Below, in pieces: positions 18,664-27,956 of a DNA stretch of 64,000 bases. Made by a program: the position numbers and the translations under genes. The notes beneath the pieces are model-generated. The model was not told the origin of the DNA. It searched no databases and saw only the letters and a program-made list of their open reading frames with translations. Position 1 is the first letter of the stretch. Each line of letters opens with the position of its first letter. The DNA comes from Allohoeflea poritis. Lineage in GTDB: Bacteria > Pseudomonadota > Alphaproteobacteria > Rhizobiales > Rhizobiaceae. Location of the stretch: the NCBI RefSeq assembly GCF_027889715.1, contig NZ_JAPJZH010000017.1, forward strand, positions 43,773 through 107,772, given 5' to 3'.

Positions 18664-21081
18664 TCACCCCCGCATCTTCGCGCCATCGGGATCGTACAGC
18701 GGTTTCGCCGTTACCTTAGCCGGGTAAAGATTGCCCAGGATTTCCACCTCCAGTTCGGTGCCGTCGACGCTGAGTTCCGGCGGGACATAGCCGAAGGCCA
18801 TGGATTTGCCGACATGGTGGGCAAATCCGCCGGAAGAGACATAGCCGACGCAGGCGCCGTCCTTCATGATCGCCTCGTCATTGCTGACATCGATATCGTC
18901 GGTTTCGACGGTCATGACGACCAGCTTCTTGTCAGGGCCGGATTGCCGTTCAGCGAGCGCCGCTTCCTTGCCGATGAACTCCTTATCCCAGTTGATGAAG
19001 GCATCGAGACCGGACTGGGCGGGCGTGAAATCCGGCCGGAAGTCGAGCGTCCAGGCGCCCCAGTTCTTCTCAAGCCGCAGCGACATCAGCGCCCGGTTGC
19101 CATAGGGTTTCAGGCCAAGATCGGCGCCTTCCTCCTCGAGCCTCTGGTAGAGCTTGATGAGATATTGCGGCGCGCAATAGATTTCGTAGCCAAGCTCGCC
19201 GGAAAAGGAGACCCGCGCCAGAAGCACCGGAACGCCGGCAACATAGGTGCGGCGAATATCGCGGAATTTCAGCGCCTCGCCCGACACGTCGTCGCGGCAC
19301 AGGCGCTGCAGCAATTGCCGCGATTTCGGGCCGGAAATCGCCATGCCGTGCCATTCGTCGGAAGCGTTGCGGTAGGAAACGCCCTCGGCCGGGAGATGTT
19401 TCTCGAACCAGCGGCGGTGCATCTCCTGCGCCGCGCCGGAGCCGAAGAGGATGAAGCTCTCCTCGCCGAGGCAGGCAACCGTGAGATCGCCGTAAAGGCG
19501 GCCGGCCTCGGTCAGAAGCGGCGTCAACGACAGCCGGCCGGGCTTCGGCACCCGCCCGGCGCAGAGTCGGTCGAGGAAAGCCCGCGCGCCGGGGCCTGAT
19601 ACCGCGTGCTTGGCGAAATTGGCGATCTCGATCATGCCGACGGCCTCGCGCACGGCGTTGACCTCGGCGGCGACGTAATCATGGGCGCGCGAACGCTTGA
19701 AGGTCGGCTCCTCATGGGCATCCTCCGGCCCGTTTGCGAACCACAGCACATGTTCGAGACCGAAGCTCGCATCCATCACCGCGCCCTTCGCGGTCAGCCG
19801 GTCGTAGAGCGCCGTCGTCTTCTGCTGGCGGCCTTTCGGCAGCGTCTCGTTGGGGAAGGTCATGACGAAGCGGCGCTCGTAATTTTCCGATGACTTGATG
19901 GTGCCGTATTCGGGCGTCGCGAATTCGCCGAAGCGGGCGACATCCATCGCCCACACATCGATGGACGGCTCGCCGTCGATCATCCATTCGGCCATGCACA
20001 GGCCGACGCCGCCACCCTGGCAGAAACCCGCCATGACGCCGACGGCGACCCAGTAATTCTTCATGCCCGGTACCGGCCCGATCATCGGATTGCCGTCCGG
20101 GCCGAAAGTGAAGGGCCCGTTGATCATATCCTTGATGCCGGCGCGGCCAAGCGCCGGAATGCGCTCGAAACCGAGTTCCAGCCGGTCGGCGATGCGGTCG
20201 AGGTCGGGCGCCAGCAGCTCATGGCCGAAATCCTGCGGCGTGCCTTCCACCTTCCAGGGCGTCGAGCGCGGCTCGTAGGTGCCAAGCAGCATGCCCTGGC
20301 GCTCCTGACGGAAATAGATATTGCCCTCATAGTCGATGCCGGCCGGCAGGCGATCCTCCGGATCGCGCTCGACGATCTCGGGAATGGCTTCGGTGATGAG
20401 GTAGTGGTGCTCCATCGGCTGGACAGGAAGATCGACGCCCGACAGATGCCCCACCTCGCGCGCCCAAAGGCCGCCGGCATTGACGATGTATTCGGCATTG
20501 ATCGTGCCATTGGGCGTCACCACGTCCCAGGAGCCGTCCGGCTTCTGGTTCGTCTCGATCACCGGCGTGTGGGTGTGATAGGTGGCGCCATGGTGGCGGG
20601 CCGCCTTGGCATAGGCGTAGGTGACGCCGGACGGGTCGATATCGCCGTCGAGCGGATCCCAGAGTGCGGCGACATAGCGGCTCGGATCGATCAGCGGGTG
20701 GCGGCGCGCCGCCTCCTCCACCGAGATGAACTCCTGGTCGAGGCCCATATAGCGGGCCTTGGAGCGCTCGCGCTTCAGATAATCGTACCAGTCCTGGTTG
20801 GAGGCGAGATAGAAGCCGCCGGTCGAATGCATGCCGCAGGAATGGCCGGACAGCTCCTCGATCTCCTTGTAGAGGTTGATCGTATAGCCCTGCAGGCGCG
20901 AAATATTCGGATCGGAACTGATCGTGTGGATCTGGCCGGCGGCATGCCAGCTCGAGCCGGAGGTCAGTTCGTTGCGCTCCAGCAGCACGACATCGCGCCA
21001 GCCGAACTTGGCAAGGTGAAACAGGATCGAGCAGCCGACAACGCCGCCGCCGATGATGACCACTTTCGCATGGGTCTGCAT
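18664..21081 (-). CDS. FAD-dependent dimethylglycine/sarcosine dehydrogenase-like protein
   Basis: 805 residues in the DMGDH/SarDH order: an N-terminal FAD-binding DAO domain starting VVIIGGGVVGCSILFHLAKFG, then LTSGSSWHAAGQ (the usual site of covalent FAD at the His), a FAO middle domain, and a C-terminal GcvT-type folate-binding domain with SGELGYEIYCAP and a final barrel. It should oxidise an N-methyl group and pass the one-carbon unit to tetrahydrofolate. Follows mttB1 by 24 bp on the same strand. Exact substrate (dimethylglycine, sarcosine or another methylamine) is open; the nearby Rieske oxygenase makes dimethylglycine attractive. Confidence 0.88.
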   Translation of the reverse strand: MQTHAKVVIIGGGVVGCSILFHLAKFGWRDVVLLERNELTSGSSWHAAGQIHTISSDPNISRLQGYTINLYKEIEELSGHSCGMHSTGGFYLASNQDWYDYLKRERSKARYMGLDQEFISVEEAARRHPLIDPSRYVAALWDPLDGDIDPSGVTYAYAKAARHHGATYHTHTPVIETNQKPDGSWDVVTPNGTINAEYIVNAGGLWAREVGHLSGVDLPVQPMEHHYLITEAIPEIVERDPEDRLPAGIDYEGNIYFRQERQGMLLGTYEPRSTPWKVEGTPQDFGHELLAPDLDRIADRLELGFERIPALGRAGIKDMINGPFTFGPDGNPMIGPVPGMKNYWVAVGVMAGFCQGGGVGLCMAEWMIDGEPSIDVWAMDVARFGEFATPEYGTIKSSENYERRFVMTFPNETLPKGRQQKTTALYDRLTAKGAVMDASFGLEHVLWFANGPEDAHEEPTFKRSRAHDYVAAEVNAVREAVGMIEIANFAKHAVSGPGARAFLDRLCAGRVPKPGRLSLTPLLTEAGRLYGDLTVACLGEESFILFGSGAAQEMHRRWFEKHLPAEGVSYRNASDEWHGMAISGPKSRQLLQRLCRDDVSGEALKFRDIRRTYVAGVPVLLARVSFSGELGYEIYCAPQYLIKLYQRLEEEGADLGLKPYGNRALMSLRLEKNWGAWTLDFRPDFTPAQSGLDAFINWDKEFIGKEAALAERQSGPDKKLVVMTVETDDIDVSNDEAIMKDGACVGYVSSGGFAHHVGKSMAFGYVPPELSVDGTELEVEILGNLYPAKVTAKPLYDPDGAKMRG

Positions 21082-21105
21082 TGTTCGGTTCCTCCTGCTC
21101 CCCGC

Positions 21106-22617
21106 TCAGTACCAGGCGTCGGGCATGCTTTGCTTCTTCTTTTCGACGAATTCGGCGAGCGCCTCATTAACCGCCTCGTCGAGCGGCGGCGGCTGGTGCT
21201 CGTCGAGCATCTTGTTCCAGCGCTCGAAGGCGCGCTGCGCGGTATCCTTGCCGCCGCGCTCGGTCCACTGTTCGAAGCTTTCGGAATCCGACAGCACGGC
21301 GTCGTAATAGGCCGTCTCGTAATTGCGCATGGTATGGGCCGAGCCGAGGAAGTGGCCGGCCGGCTCGACATCCTCATAGGCGTCAGCGCCCAGCGCATTG
21401 TCGTCCGTGTCGATGCCGCCGAGCAGTTTCTGATAGGCGCCGAGCCGGTCGGCGTCGATCACCAGCTTCTCGAAGCCGCTGACAAGGCCGCCCTCCATCC
21501 AACCGGCCGAATGCAGCACGAAATTGGCGCCGCCCATGGCGGTCGAATGCATGCTGTCAGCGCTTTCGGCGGCGGCCTGCGCGTCGGGCAGCTTGGAGGC
21601 GGTGAGCGATCCGCCGCAGCGCAGCGGCACGCCGAGACGGCGGGCGAGCTGGCCGATGATGTAGTTGGAGGCGACGGGCTCCGGCATGCCAAAGGTGGGC
21701 GCGCCGCTCTTCAGACTCATCGAGGACAGGAAATTGCCGAGCACGAAAGGCGCGCCGGGCCTGACAAGCTGGCTGAAGGCGCCGCAGACCATCGCCTCGG
21801 CGAGCGCCTGGGCGATCGAGGCGGCGGTCGTGACCGGTCCCATCGCCCCGCCCAGGATGAAGGGCGCAACGACAATGCCCTGGCCGGCGCCGCAATAAAC
21901 CTGGATCGCTTCGGTCACCACCTTGTCGACATGCAGCGGCGAGTTGGTGTTGACGTTGCCCATGATCACGCAATTGTCCCGCATGAAGGCTTCGCCGAAG
22001 AGGATGCGCGCCATATCGACGCTGTCCCGCGCCCGGCTCTTTTCGGTGATCGCGCCGAGGAACGGCTTGTCGGAATTGCGCATATGGGCAAGCACCATGT
22101 CGAGATGGCGCTTGTTGACCGGCAGGTCGCAGGGCTCACAGATGACGAGGCCCATATGATGCAGCGAAGGCAGCATGGAGACGAGTTTCGACAGCTTGTC
22201 GAAATCCTCGAAACTGCCGTAGCGGCGCCCCTTTTCGAGGCATCGTGTGAAGGGTGCGCCATAGATGGGGGCAAAGACGGTGCTCGTCTCGCCGATTTCG
22301 ACGCTGCGCGCCGGATTGCGGGCATGCTGGGTGAATTTCGACGGCGCAGTCTTGAGCAGTTCGCGCGCCATGCCGCGCGGCAGGCGCACCCTGGTGTCCT
22401 TGACGTCTGCCCCCGCGTCTTTCCAGATGCGCAGCGCCTCCGGATCGTCGCGGAACTCGATGCCGACCTCCTCGATCAGCCGGTCGGCCTGTTCCTCGAT
22501 GCGCACGAGACCCTCCTCGCGCATATATTCGAAGTAAGGAATCCTGCGGGTGATGTAGGCGGGCATGACGGGCGCTGCGCGCTCCGTGCGCCGGGACCTT
22601 CTGGATGCAGCTCTCAT
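21106..22617 (-). CDS. trimethylamine methyltransferase (MttB) family protein, non-pyrrolysine
   Basis: 503 residues of the MttB TIM-barrel family: YITRRIPYFEYM near the N-terminus, IEEVGIEFRDDPEA, an internal MGPVTTAASIAQALAEAMV, and the C-terminal HTMRNYETAYYDAVLSD. The frame has no amber codon, so it belongs to the large non-pyrrolysine group, some members of which demethylate glycine betaine, proline betaine, carnitine or related quaternary amines using a corrinoid protein. First gene of a two-gene operon with the dehydrogenase; divergent from a LysR gene. No corrinoid protein is encoded in this window. Confidence 0.88.
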   Translation of the reverse strand: MRAASRRSRRTERAAPVMPAYITRRIPYFEYMREEGLVRIEEQADRLIEEVGIEFRDDPEALRIWKDAGADVKDTRVRLPRGMARELLKTAPSKFTQHARNPARSVEIGETSTVFAPIYGAPFTRCLEKGRRYGSFEDFDKLSKLVSMLPSLHHMGLVICEPCDLPVNKRHLDMVLAHMRNSDKPFLGAITEKSRARDSVDMARILFGEAFMRDNCVIMGNVNTNSPLHVDKVVTEAIQVYCGAGQGIVVAPFILGGAMGPVTTAASIAQALAEAMVCGAFSQLVRPGAPFVLGNFLSSMSLKSGAPTFGMPEPVASNYIIGQLARRLGVPLRCGGSLTASKLPDAQAAAESADSMHSTAMGGANFVLHSAGWMEGGLVSGFEKLVIDADRLGAYQKLLGGIDTDDNALGADAYEDVEPAGHFLGSAHTMRNYETAYYDAVLSDSESFEQWTERGGKDTAQRAFERWNKMLDEHQPPPLDEAVNEALAEFVEKKKQSMPDAWY

Positions 22618-22741
22618 GTTGCGGCTCTTAAGGATGCAACTCTTATGGGATTACCGTCGCGACAGTTCGGGTAAGAAGAATACGCGCATTTGGCAATGCT
22701 GTGACGATTGAAAAATCTTTGTCATTGAATAAACTGTATTT

Positions 22742-23641
22742 ATGCGAAAACTTTATCAGCGTATCCAGTCGCCGGCCGCGCTCTTTGCTTTCGAGGCGGC
22801 GGCGCGGCACCTTTCCTTCACCGAGGCAGCGGCGGAGCTCAACGTTTCCCAGCCAGCCGTAAGCCTCTCAGTCAAGAAACTGGAAGGAGCGCTCGGGACG
22901 CAGCTCTTCGAACGCCGGCACCGCAGCATCCGCCTGACCGAAGCCGGTGAACGCTTCTATGCCGACGTATCATTTGGGTTAATGCACATCCTGAATTCCG
23001 CCGACGCGGTCGCGAGCCGGCCGGAGGATCATGTATCGCTGTCCTGCTCCACCGCCTTCGCCCATTACTGGATGCTGCCTCGGCTGGCGACCTTCCGGCG
23101 CGGCAATCCGGATATCGAAATCAGGCTGCAGACGACCGACAAGGATGTCGATATCGCCGAGGAAGGCCTTTCCTTCGGCGTGCGGCTCGGCTCCGGCCAG
23201 TGGCCGGGCTATCAGGGCCTGCGGCTGGGCCCGGAAGTGATCTATCCGGTCTGCAGCCCGGCCTATCTCGAAAAGGCCGGCCGGCCGGAAGACGCCGCCG
23301 AGCTCTTCGGGCACAAACTCATCCATCTGGAAGAGCCGTTCCGGCCGCGCGCCGGCTGGCGCGACTGGTTCGTGGCGCAAGGGCTGGACTATGTCGACAC
23401 CGGCGGTGGCCTGCGGCTCAACGATTATGCGCTGGTCATCCAGGCGGCGATCGCCGGCGAAGGCATCGCCTATGGCTGGGACCATATTGTCGAGACCGTG
23501 GTGCGGCAGGGCCTGCTCGAACGGCTCGATATCGGCGTCTTCGATGTCGGCCTTGGCCACTATGTAGTCTGGCCGGAGAACCGGCCGCACGGCCCCAAGG
23601 CCGAACGGGTGCTGGACTGGCTGATGAAGCAGGTGGTTTGA
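22742..23641 (+). CDS. LysR-family transcriptional regulator (GcvA-like)
   Basis: 299 residues. The HTH reads LFAFEAAARHLSFTEAAAELNVSQPAVS, and the C-terminal effector domain has the GcvA/AmpR-type pattern (FGVRLGSGQWPGYQGLRL, NDYALVIQAAIAGEGIAYGW). Placed divergently from mttB1 over 124 bp, so it most likely controls the mttB1-dehydrogenase operon in response to a methylated amine. The ligand is unknown. Confidence 0.88.
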   Translation: MRKLYQRIQSPAALFAFEAAARHLSFTEAAAELNVSQPAVSLSVKKLEGALGTQLFERRHRSIRLTEAGERFYADVSFGLMHILNSADAVASRPEDHVSLSCSTAFAHYWMLPRLATFRRGNPDIEIRLQTTDKDVDIAEEGLSFGVRLGSGQWPGYQGLRLGPEVIYPVCSPAYLEKAGRPEDAAELFGHKLIHLEEPFRPRAGWRDWFVAQGLDYVDTGGGLRLNDYALVIQAAIAGEGIAYGWDHIVETVVRQGLLERLDIGVFDVGLGHYVVWPENRPHGPKAERVLDWLMKQVV

Positions 23642-23685
23642 GTTAATTGCTGCGTCTGGTATCGGGGTGGGCGATTTAGATTTAC

Positions 23686-24105
23686 CTAAGCACCCAAGCC
23701 AATCATGCCTGCTAGTTTATTCCATGTCGGACCAAGCCAAGCGATGATCGCTGCGAATCGTGGCGCCAGCTTTTCAGCCTGAGAAGAAAGGTCGTCCGCC
23801 TTTTTGGCATATTTGATAACTCTTTCTATCGCACCGCCAATCTCGTCCTTGTCCGGTTCCGCCTTGCCCGCCTCTTCCGAGGCATCTTCCAATGCGCGTT
23901 CAAGCTTGGACTGTTCAGGTGAACGAAGCGAGGCAAGATCCGCTTTCAAGGCAGCAATTTCGTCGGCTATCGAAACGTTCTCGGCTTGCGGCCACTGAAC
24001 CGTAATGCCTTTCATTATGGCTGTGTTGTTGTCACCTGTGATGATTTGAGAGCCGACAGCATTACCGGCCTTCACGGAACGATCACCGTTACCTGTTGTC
24101 ATCAT
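23686..24105 (-). CDS. small partner protein of the STAND NTPase, unknown function
   Basis: Not recognised as a named family. 139 residues. Residues 8-27 (GDRSVKAGNAVGSQIITGD split: DRSVKAG ... GSQIITGDNN) match the N-terminus of the upstream STAND protein (DRSVSAG ... SVVVSGDGN). The middle (about 45-110) is charged and probably coiled coil; the last ~25 residues (FAAIIAWLGPTWNKLAGMIGLG) are hydrophobic/amphipathic and could touch or enter a membrane. Its start lies 17 bp inside the STAND gene, so the two are translationally coupled. A plausible role is effector or adaptor recruited through the shared motif; this is inference. Confidence 0.6.
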   Translation of the reverse strand: MMTTGNGDRSVKAGNAVGSQIITGDNNTAIMKGITVQWPQAENVSIADEIAALKADLASLRSPEQSKLERALEDASEEAGKAEPDKDEIGGAIERVIKYAKKADDLSSQAEKLAPRFAAIIAWLGPTWNKLAGMIGLGA

Positions 24106-26761
24106 CGGACTCCCGTTTCAAAGCTTCAAACATTTCCAAGATCGGAGCGACCTTGGTCTTGTCCGGCTCTATTTTCAACTCCTTTGCAAGCATAAAGTAG
24201 CGCTGCAAGTGCATTACCATCCAGCGATCAACCGCTTGGGGCAATTCAAGAAAGACCGGCTTCAATATATCAATGGCCTCGGATATCGCTTCAAAGGCAC
24301 CCGTCTTGTCTCCACAGGCATTTTTTATGTCACTGATCACTCCCAGAGACATTGACAGGTCTACCGATGCCGCATCCGGGCGGGCAACGGCCAGTGTCCT
24401 TCTGAGTTCGACGGCTTCTTCCCCGGCGGCAAGGGCATCCTCACGCCGGCCAACGGCGCTCAGCCTATTGGCCAGATTGTTCAGAGACATCGCGAGATCC
24501 GGGATAAAGGCATCCGAGCGGGCAGCGGCCAGCGCCCGATAAAGCTCGACGGCTTCTTCCCCGGCGGCAAGAGCATCCTCACGCCGGCCAAGGTCGCTCA
24601 GCATATTGGCCAGATTGTTCAGAGACATCGCAAGATCCTGGATAAAGGCATCCGGGCGGGCAGCGGCCAGCGCCCGATAGAGCTCGACGGCTTCTTCCCC
24701 GGCGGCAAGGGCATCCTCACGCCGGCCAAGGTCGCTCAGCATATTGGCCATATTGTTCAGAGACATCGCAAGATCATGGATAAAGGCATCCGGGCGGGCA
24801 GCGGCCAGCGCCCGATAAAGCTCGACGGCTTCTTCCCCGGCGGCAAGGGCATCCTCACGCCGGCCAAGGTCGCTCAGCATATTGGCCAGATTGTTCAGAG
24901 AACCCGCGAGATCCGGGATAAAGGCATCCGGGCGGGCAGCGGCCAGCGCCCGATGAAGCTCGACGGCTTCTTCCCCGGCGGCAAGGGCATCCTCACGCCG
25001 GCCAACGGCGCTCAGAATACCAGCCAGATTGTTCAGAGAACCCGCGAGATCATCACGGAATGCGTCTGCATCGATATCGAAAAGAAGACGAGCTAGATTC
25101 AATGCGGTCTCAACAACACTCAGCGCTTCGTCATACATTCCCAAATCTGACAACCGAAGCGCATGATTATTTGCCCATACCTTTGCTCGGTAGGCTGTTG
25201 TCATATCCTTGTTTTCCGAAAAATGAGCCATCCAATGCTCAGCAAGTCGGGAGGTTATCTTAAGTGCATCTTCACGCAAAACGAGCGTTTGCGATGGCAA
25301 AGCAAATGCCAATGGCTCCAAAGCCTCCGGTTCCTGGAGACCATCGGCCAGCGAACTTAGCCAGCCTAACAATCGTTGCGCGGCTAATTTCTCTTCTTCC
25401 CCGGCGGAAATATCCTCCAGCGCGAAGGCGTAGTCCTGCAACAGACGAATTATCGCCGCCGCCGCTGTTTCCTTTCCAACCTCATAGGCGCGTTGAACAA
25501 ATGCAGGCCCTTGGTCACGGTACGCCGGTGAGGCTTTTTCGAACGCCTCGACTACGGCGCCCTCGGCAATGAGGTCGGGCTGTATTGTACCAAGTTTTGG
25601 CTGCGCTGCTTCGGCATCCTCAGATCCTGAGACCGGAAACTCCTGTTGAAAGAGGTCGGCGATGGCATCCGGATTACCGGACAAGCCGGCAGCATTTAGT
25701 TCCGCGCCAACAGCGCTGGTCAATCCCTCAAGAGGCAGACCACCGACAAGCACGTTGAATGCTGCAAGATGTACGACGGATTTACCGTCCACCTCGGCGC
25801 CAAGTCCTTGCAATCGTTCGAGTTCGCGACTAGCAAGATGACGCGCTGCGTCCAGCCGTCTGAGCGACAGAGCGGCCGTCGTATTGGATTCCCGCGCAAT
25901 CATTCCTGCCATGACAAGTGAAAGAGGATTAGCAAATACTGGTTTCGAAAGCTCGGCATCGAAGGCAGCATCGTCGCCCACATTCGGTACTTCTTTTGTT
26001 GAGCCTTCATCGCCATGAAATTTCTTTGCTGCCAGCAAGGCTGCACTGACGATTTGACGGCGGACCTCCAGATCTTCAAATCCAGGCAGTGTTTCCGGGC
26101 GCAGACTTTCATCCCAAAAAAGGTCCAGTCGCTCACGTGACGATCCGAGCTTCGAGCCCGTTAGTTCACGCCACCAGCCGAACTCTTCCGGTGCCGTCCG
26201 CTCAAGTAGTAATATGCGTAGTCTGGCACCATCATCGAGGGTTTGAACCGCCAGTTGATCCAGCCAGCGGGCCAACTCCTCATAATGCTGGGCAGCGTAG
26301 TCGATTACCAACAAGGTCGAGTTTTCCCAGCCATATTCATGCAACGCATATGAACCGGCGAGTGCCGGTAGTTCAGTAGGCGACAAGAAGCCTGCCACCC
26401 AACCTTGGTCTCCCGGCGCCTTGCCGTTGTCGATCCGGGAACACAGTTCGATTGCGAGTCGTGTCTTGCCGGCACCCGCCAGCCCTATGAGGGCATGGAC
26501 CGAGATATCAGGATCGGCATTCAGCCATTTTTTGAGATTCTCGATGTCGCCCTCGCGACCAATCAGCGGCAGCCCGCCACGCGTTGGATCCAGGATATCC
26601 AGTTCACGCGGTCGTCGCCGGCGCTCGTTGGCGCGAATTTGCCTGCGAATGAGAGGAACCTTGAATTCGGGCCCGAATGAAAGAGCGACGGCATTGCCGT
26701 CTCCCGAAACCACAACGCTTCGGTTGATGTCGCCTCCAGCAGAAACCGATCTGTCAGCCAT
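24089..26761 (-). CDS. STAND-type NTPase with C-terminal TPR repeats
   Basis: 890 residues in four parts. (1) Residues ~3-25: GD.N-type beta motif DRSVSAGG...VVVSGDGN, common at the front of bacterial NLR-like proteins. (2) A P-loop NTPase: Walker A GLAGAGKT at 93-100 preceded by PLIGREGDIENLKKWL, Walker B LLVIDYA near 150-156, and an arginine-rich sensor-like LLLERTAPEEFGWW. (3) A helical middle region, ~300-560. (4) TPR units of 46 residues from ~566, five nearly identical plus degenerate flanks. STAND proteins oligomerise on ligand recognition and many work in phage defence; the TPR fan is the presumed sensor. No nuclease, TIR or protease domain is visible in the chain, pointing to the downstream small protein as output. 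Lower GC than neighbours. Confidence 0.8.
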   Translation of the reverse strand: MADRSVSAGGDINRSVVVSGDGNAVALSFGPEFKVPLIRRQIRANERRRRPRELDILDPTRGGLPLIGREGDIENLKKWLNADPDISVHALIGLAGAGKTRLAIELCSRIDNGKAPGDQGWVAGFLSPTELPALAGSYALHEYGWENSTLLVIDYAAQHYEELARWLDQLAVQTLDDGARLRILLLERTAPEEFGWWRELTGSKLGSSRERLDLFWDESLRPETLPGFEDLEVRRQIVSAALLAAKKFHGDEGSTKEVPNVGDDAAFDAELSKPVFANPLSLVMAGMIARESNTTAALSLRRLDAARHLASRELERLQGLGAEVDGKSVVHLAAFNVLVGGLPLEGLTSAVGAELNAAGLSGNPDAIADLFQQEFPVSGSEDAEAAQPKLGTIQPDLIAEGAVVEAFEKASPAYRDQGPAFVQRAYEVGKETAAAAIIRLLQDYAFALEDISAGEEEKLAAQRLLGWLSSLADGLQEPEALEPLAFALPSQTLVLREDALKITSRLAEHWMAHFSENKDMTTAYRAKVWANNHALRLSDLGMYDEALSVVETALNLARLLFDIDADAFRDDLAGSLNNLAGILSAVGRREDALAAGEEAVELHRALAAARPDAFIPDLAGSLNNLANMLSDLGRREDALAAGEEAVELYRALAAARPDAFIHDLAMSLNNMANMLSDLGRREDALAAGEEAVELYRALAAARPDAFIQDLAMSLNNLANMLSDLGRREDALAAGEEAVELYRALAAARSDAFIPDLAMSLNNLANRLSAVGRREDALAAGEEAVELRRTLAVARPDAASVDLSMSLGVISDIKNACGDKTGAFEAISEAIDILKPVFLELPQAVDRWMVMHLQRYFMLAKELKIEPDKTKVAPILEMFEALKRESDDDNR
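24377..25066 (-). repeat. five tandem 138-bp repeats coding for TPR units
   Basis: In-frame units of exactly 138 bp (46 codons), each beginning DAF and containing SLNNLAN, GRREDALAAGEEAVEL and RALAAARP. Copies differ at only a few bases, strongest in the middle three. A sixth, diverged unit starts at 24376. The near identity at DNA level implies recent duplication or gene conversion. Confidence 0.95.
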
Positions 26762-26842
26762 CCCATTCCCCCGGAACTGGTTGAACAGGAAATCACCGCG
26801 CTACTTATGGTGTCAAGTATCGAATCCTAGACACCTTTCTTT

Positions 26843-27940
26843 TCACGCCTGATGCGTGCGGCGCTTTTGCGGGTCGTGGATGGGCATCGAAACAACCGTG
26901 GCGCTCGTGCATATGGGGCCGCCGTTCAACTTGAACCGCGTTCCGGGCGCTGCCGCCGAGGGGGCGACATGCGCAAGGGCCAGCGACTTGCCGAGCCTGC
27001 GGGAATAGCAGGGGCTGTTGACGGTGCCGACGGTCTCGCCGTTCACAGACAGTTCCTCGCCGCCGGCGACCATGTCGCCGTGATCGATGTCGAGGCAGAC
27101 ATTGGCTATCTTTTCGTTTCCCCTTGCAGCCATCAACGCCGTGCGACCGCGAAAATCGCCTTTCGCGCTGTTCACCGTGAAGCCGAGACCCACCTCATAG
27201 GGCGTGTGATCGGCGGTCATGTCGTAGCCATAGAACAACAGCCCCGCCTCAATGCGCAGCTTGTCCAGGGCCGTGAACGAGCAGGGCATGACGCCGGCTT
27301 CCACCAGCCCGTCCCAGATTGCGCATATCGCCTTACTTCCGGCAAAGATCTCGTAGCCGCGCTCGCCGGAATAGCCGGTGCGGGAGACGCGGCAGGGCTG
27401 GCCGAAAAGCGTCATGGGCGCGTGCCGGAAATAGGCCAGCGCACCCAAATCGACGTTGCAATGCTCATTGAGGATCGCAAGGGAGGCGGGGCCCTGAACC
27501 GACAGGTCGTGCAGGTCGTCGTCGAATTCGATCGACACGGTCCTGCTCCTGGCGGAGGCCCGGAGCAGTGCCATCGTATCGCCTGAGCCATGGACAATCA
27601 TCCACCGGCCGTCGCCATTATTGTAGAGGATCGCATCGTCCGCCATGGTGCCCTTGTCGGTCAGGACGGACAGATAGGCGGCTGTGCCCGGCGCGATTTT
27701 CCTGACGTCGCGCGTTACCAGATGATCGAGCACCGCCGCCGCATCCGGTCCGGAAACGATGATCTTCTTGAGCGGCGACATGTCGAACATGCCCGCCGCC
27801 TCGCGGACCGCATCATGTTCGGCATCGGGATCGGTGTCATAGGACCAGGCGGTACCCATGCCGTTCCAGTCCTCGAGGCCGGAGCCGAGGGCGGTGTGGC
27901 GCGAGGCGAGCGCAGATGTGCGGCTGAGTTCTTCGGTCAT
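26843..27940 (-). CDS. aminomethyltransferase (GcvT/DmdA-like) family protein
   Basis: 365 residues of the folate-dependent GCV_T family. Seen: EAAGMFDMSPLKKIIVSGPDA near residue 50, TDKGTMADDAILY, the central SRTGYSGERGYEIFAG, ALDKLRIEAGLLFYG and a C-terminal barrel with SPCYSRRLGKSLALA. Takes a methyl or one-carbon group from an N- or S-methylated donor to tetrahydrofolate. Directly after mttB2 (16-bp gap) with GGAGAAAAAC before the ATG. In the parallel mttB1 module the same domain is fused to the dehydrogenase, so this gene probably accepts one-carbon units in the mttB2 pathway. It is not the glycine-cleavage gcvT by context, since gcvH/gcvP are absent. Confidence 0.8.
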   Translation of the reverse strand: MTEELSRTSALASRHTALGSGLEDWNGMGTAWSYDTDPDAEHDAVREAAGMFDMSPLKKIIVSGPDAAAVLDHLVTRDVRKIAPGTAAYLSVLTDKGTMADDAILYNNGDGRWMIVHGSGDTMALLRASARSRTVSIEFDDDLHDLSVQGPASLAILNEHCNVDLGALAYFRHAPMTLFGQPCRVSRTGYSGERGYEIFAGSKAICAIWDGLVEAGVMPCSFTALDKLRIEAGLLFYGYDMTADHTPYEVGLGFTVNSAKGDFRGRTALMAARGNEKIANVCLDIDHGDMVAGGEELSVNGETVGTVNSPCYSRRLGKSLALAHVAPSAAAPGTRFKLNGGPICTSATVVSMPIHDPQKRRTHQA

Positions 27941-27956
27941 GTTTTTCTCCAGATAT

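Noticed and set aside
20221..22674. 817-codon open frame antisense to the dehydrogenase and mttB1
   Set aside because: It spans two well-supported genes and their gap, with His/Arg/Asp-rich shadow composition.
24377..25066. regular repeats considered as a CRISPR array
   Set aside because: The 138-bp units are contiguous, in frame and code for TPR motifs; there are no short repeats separated by unique spacers.
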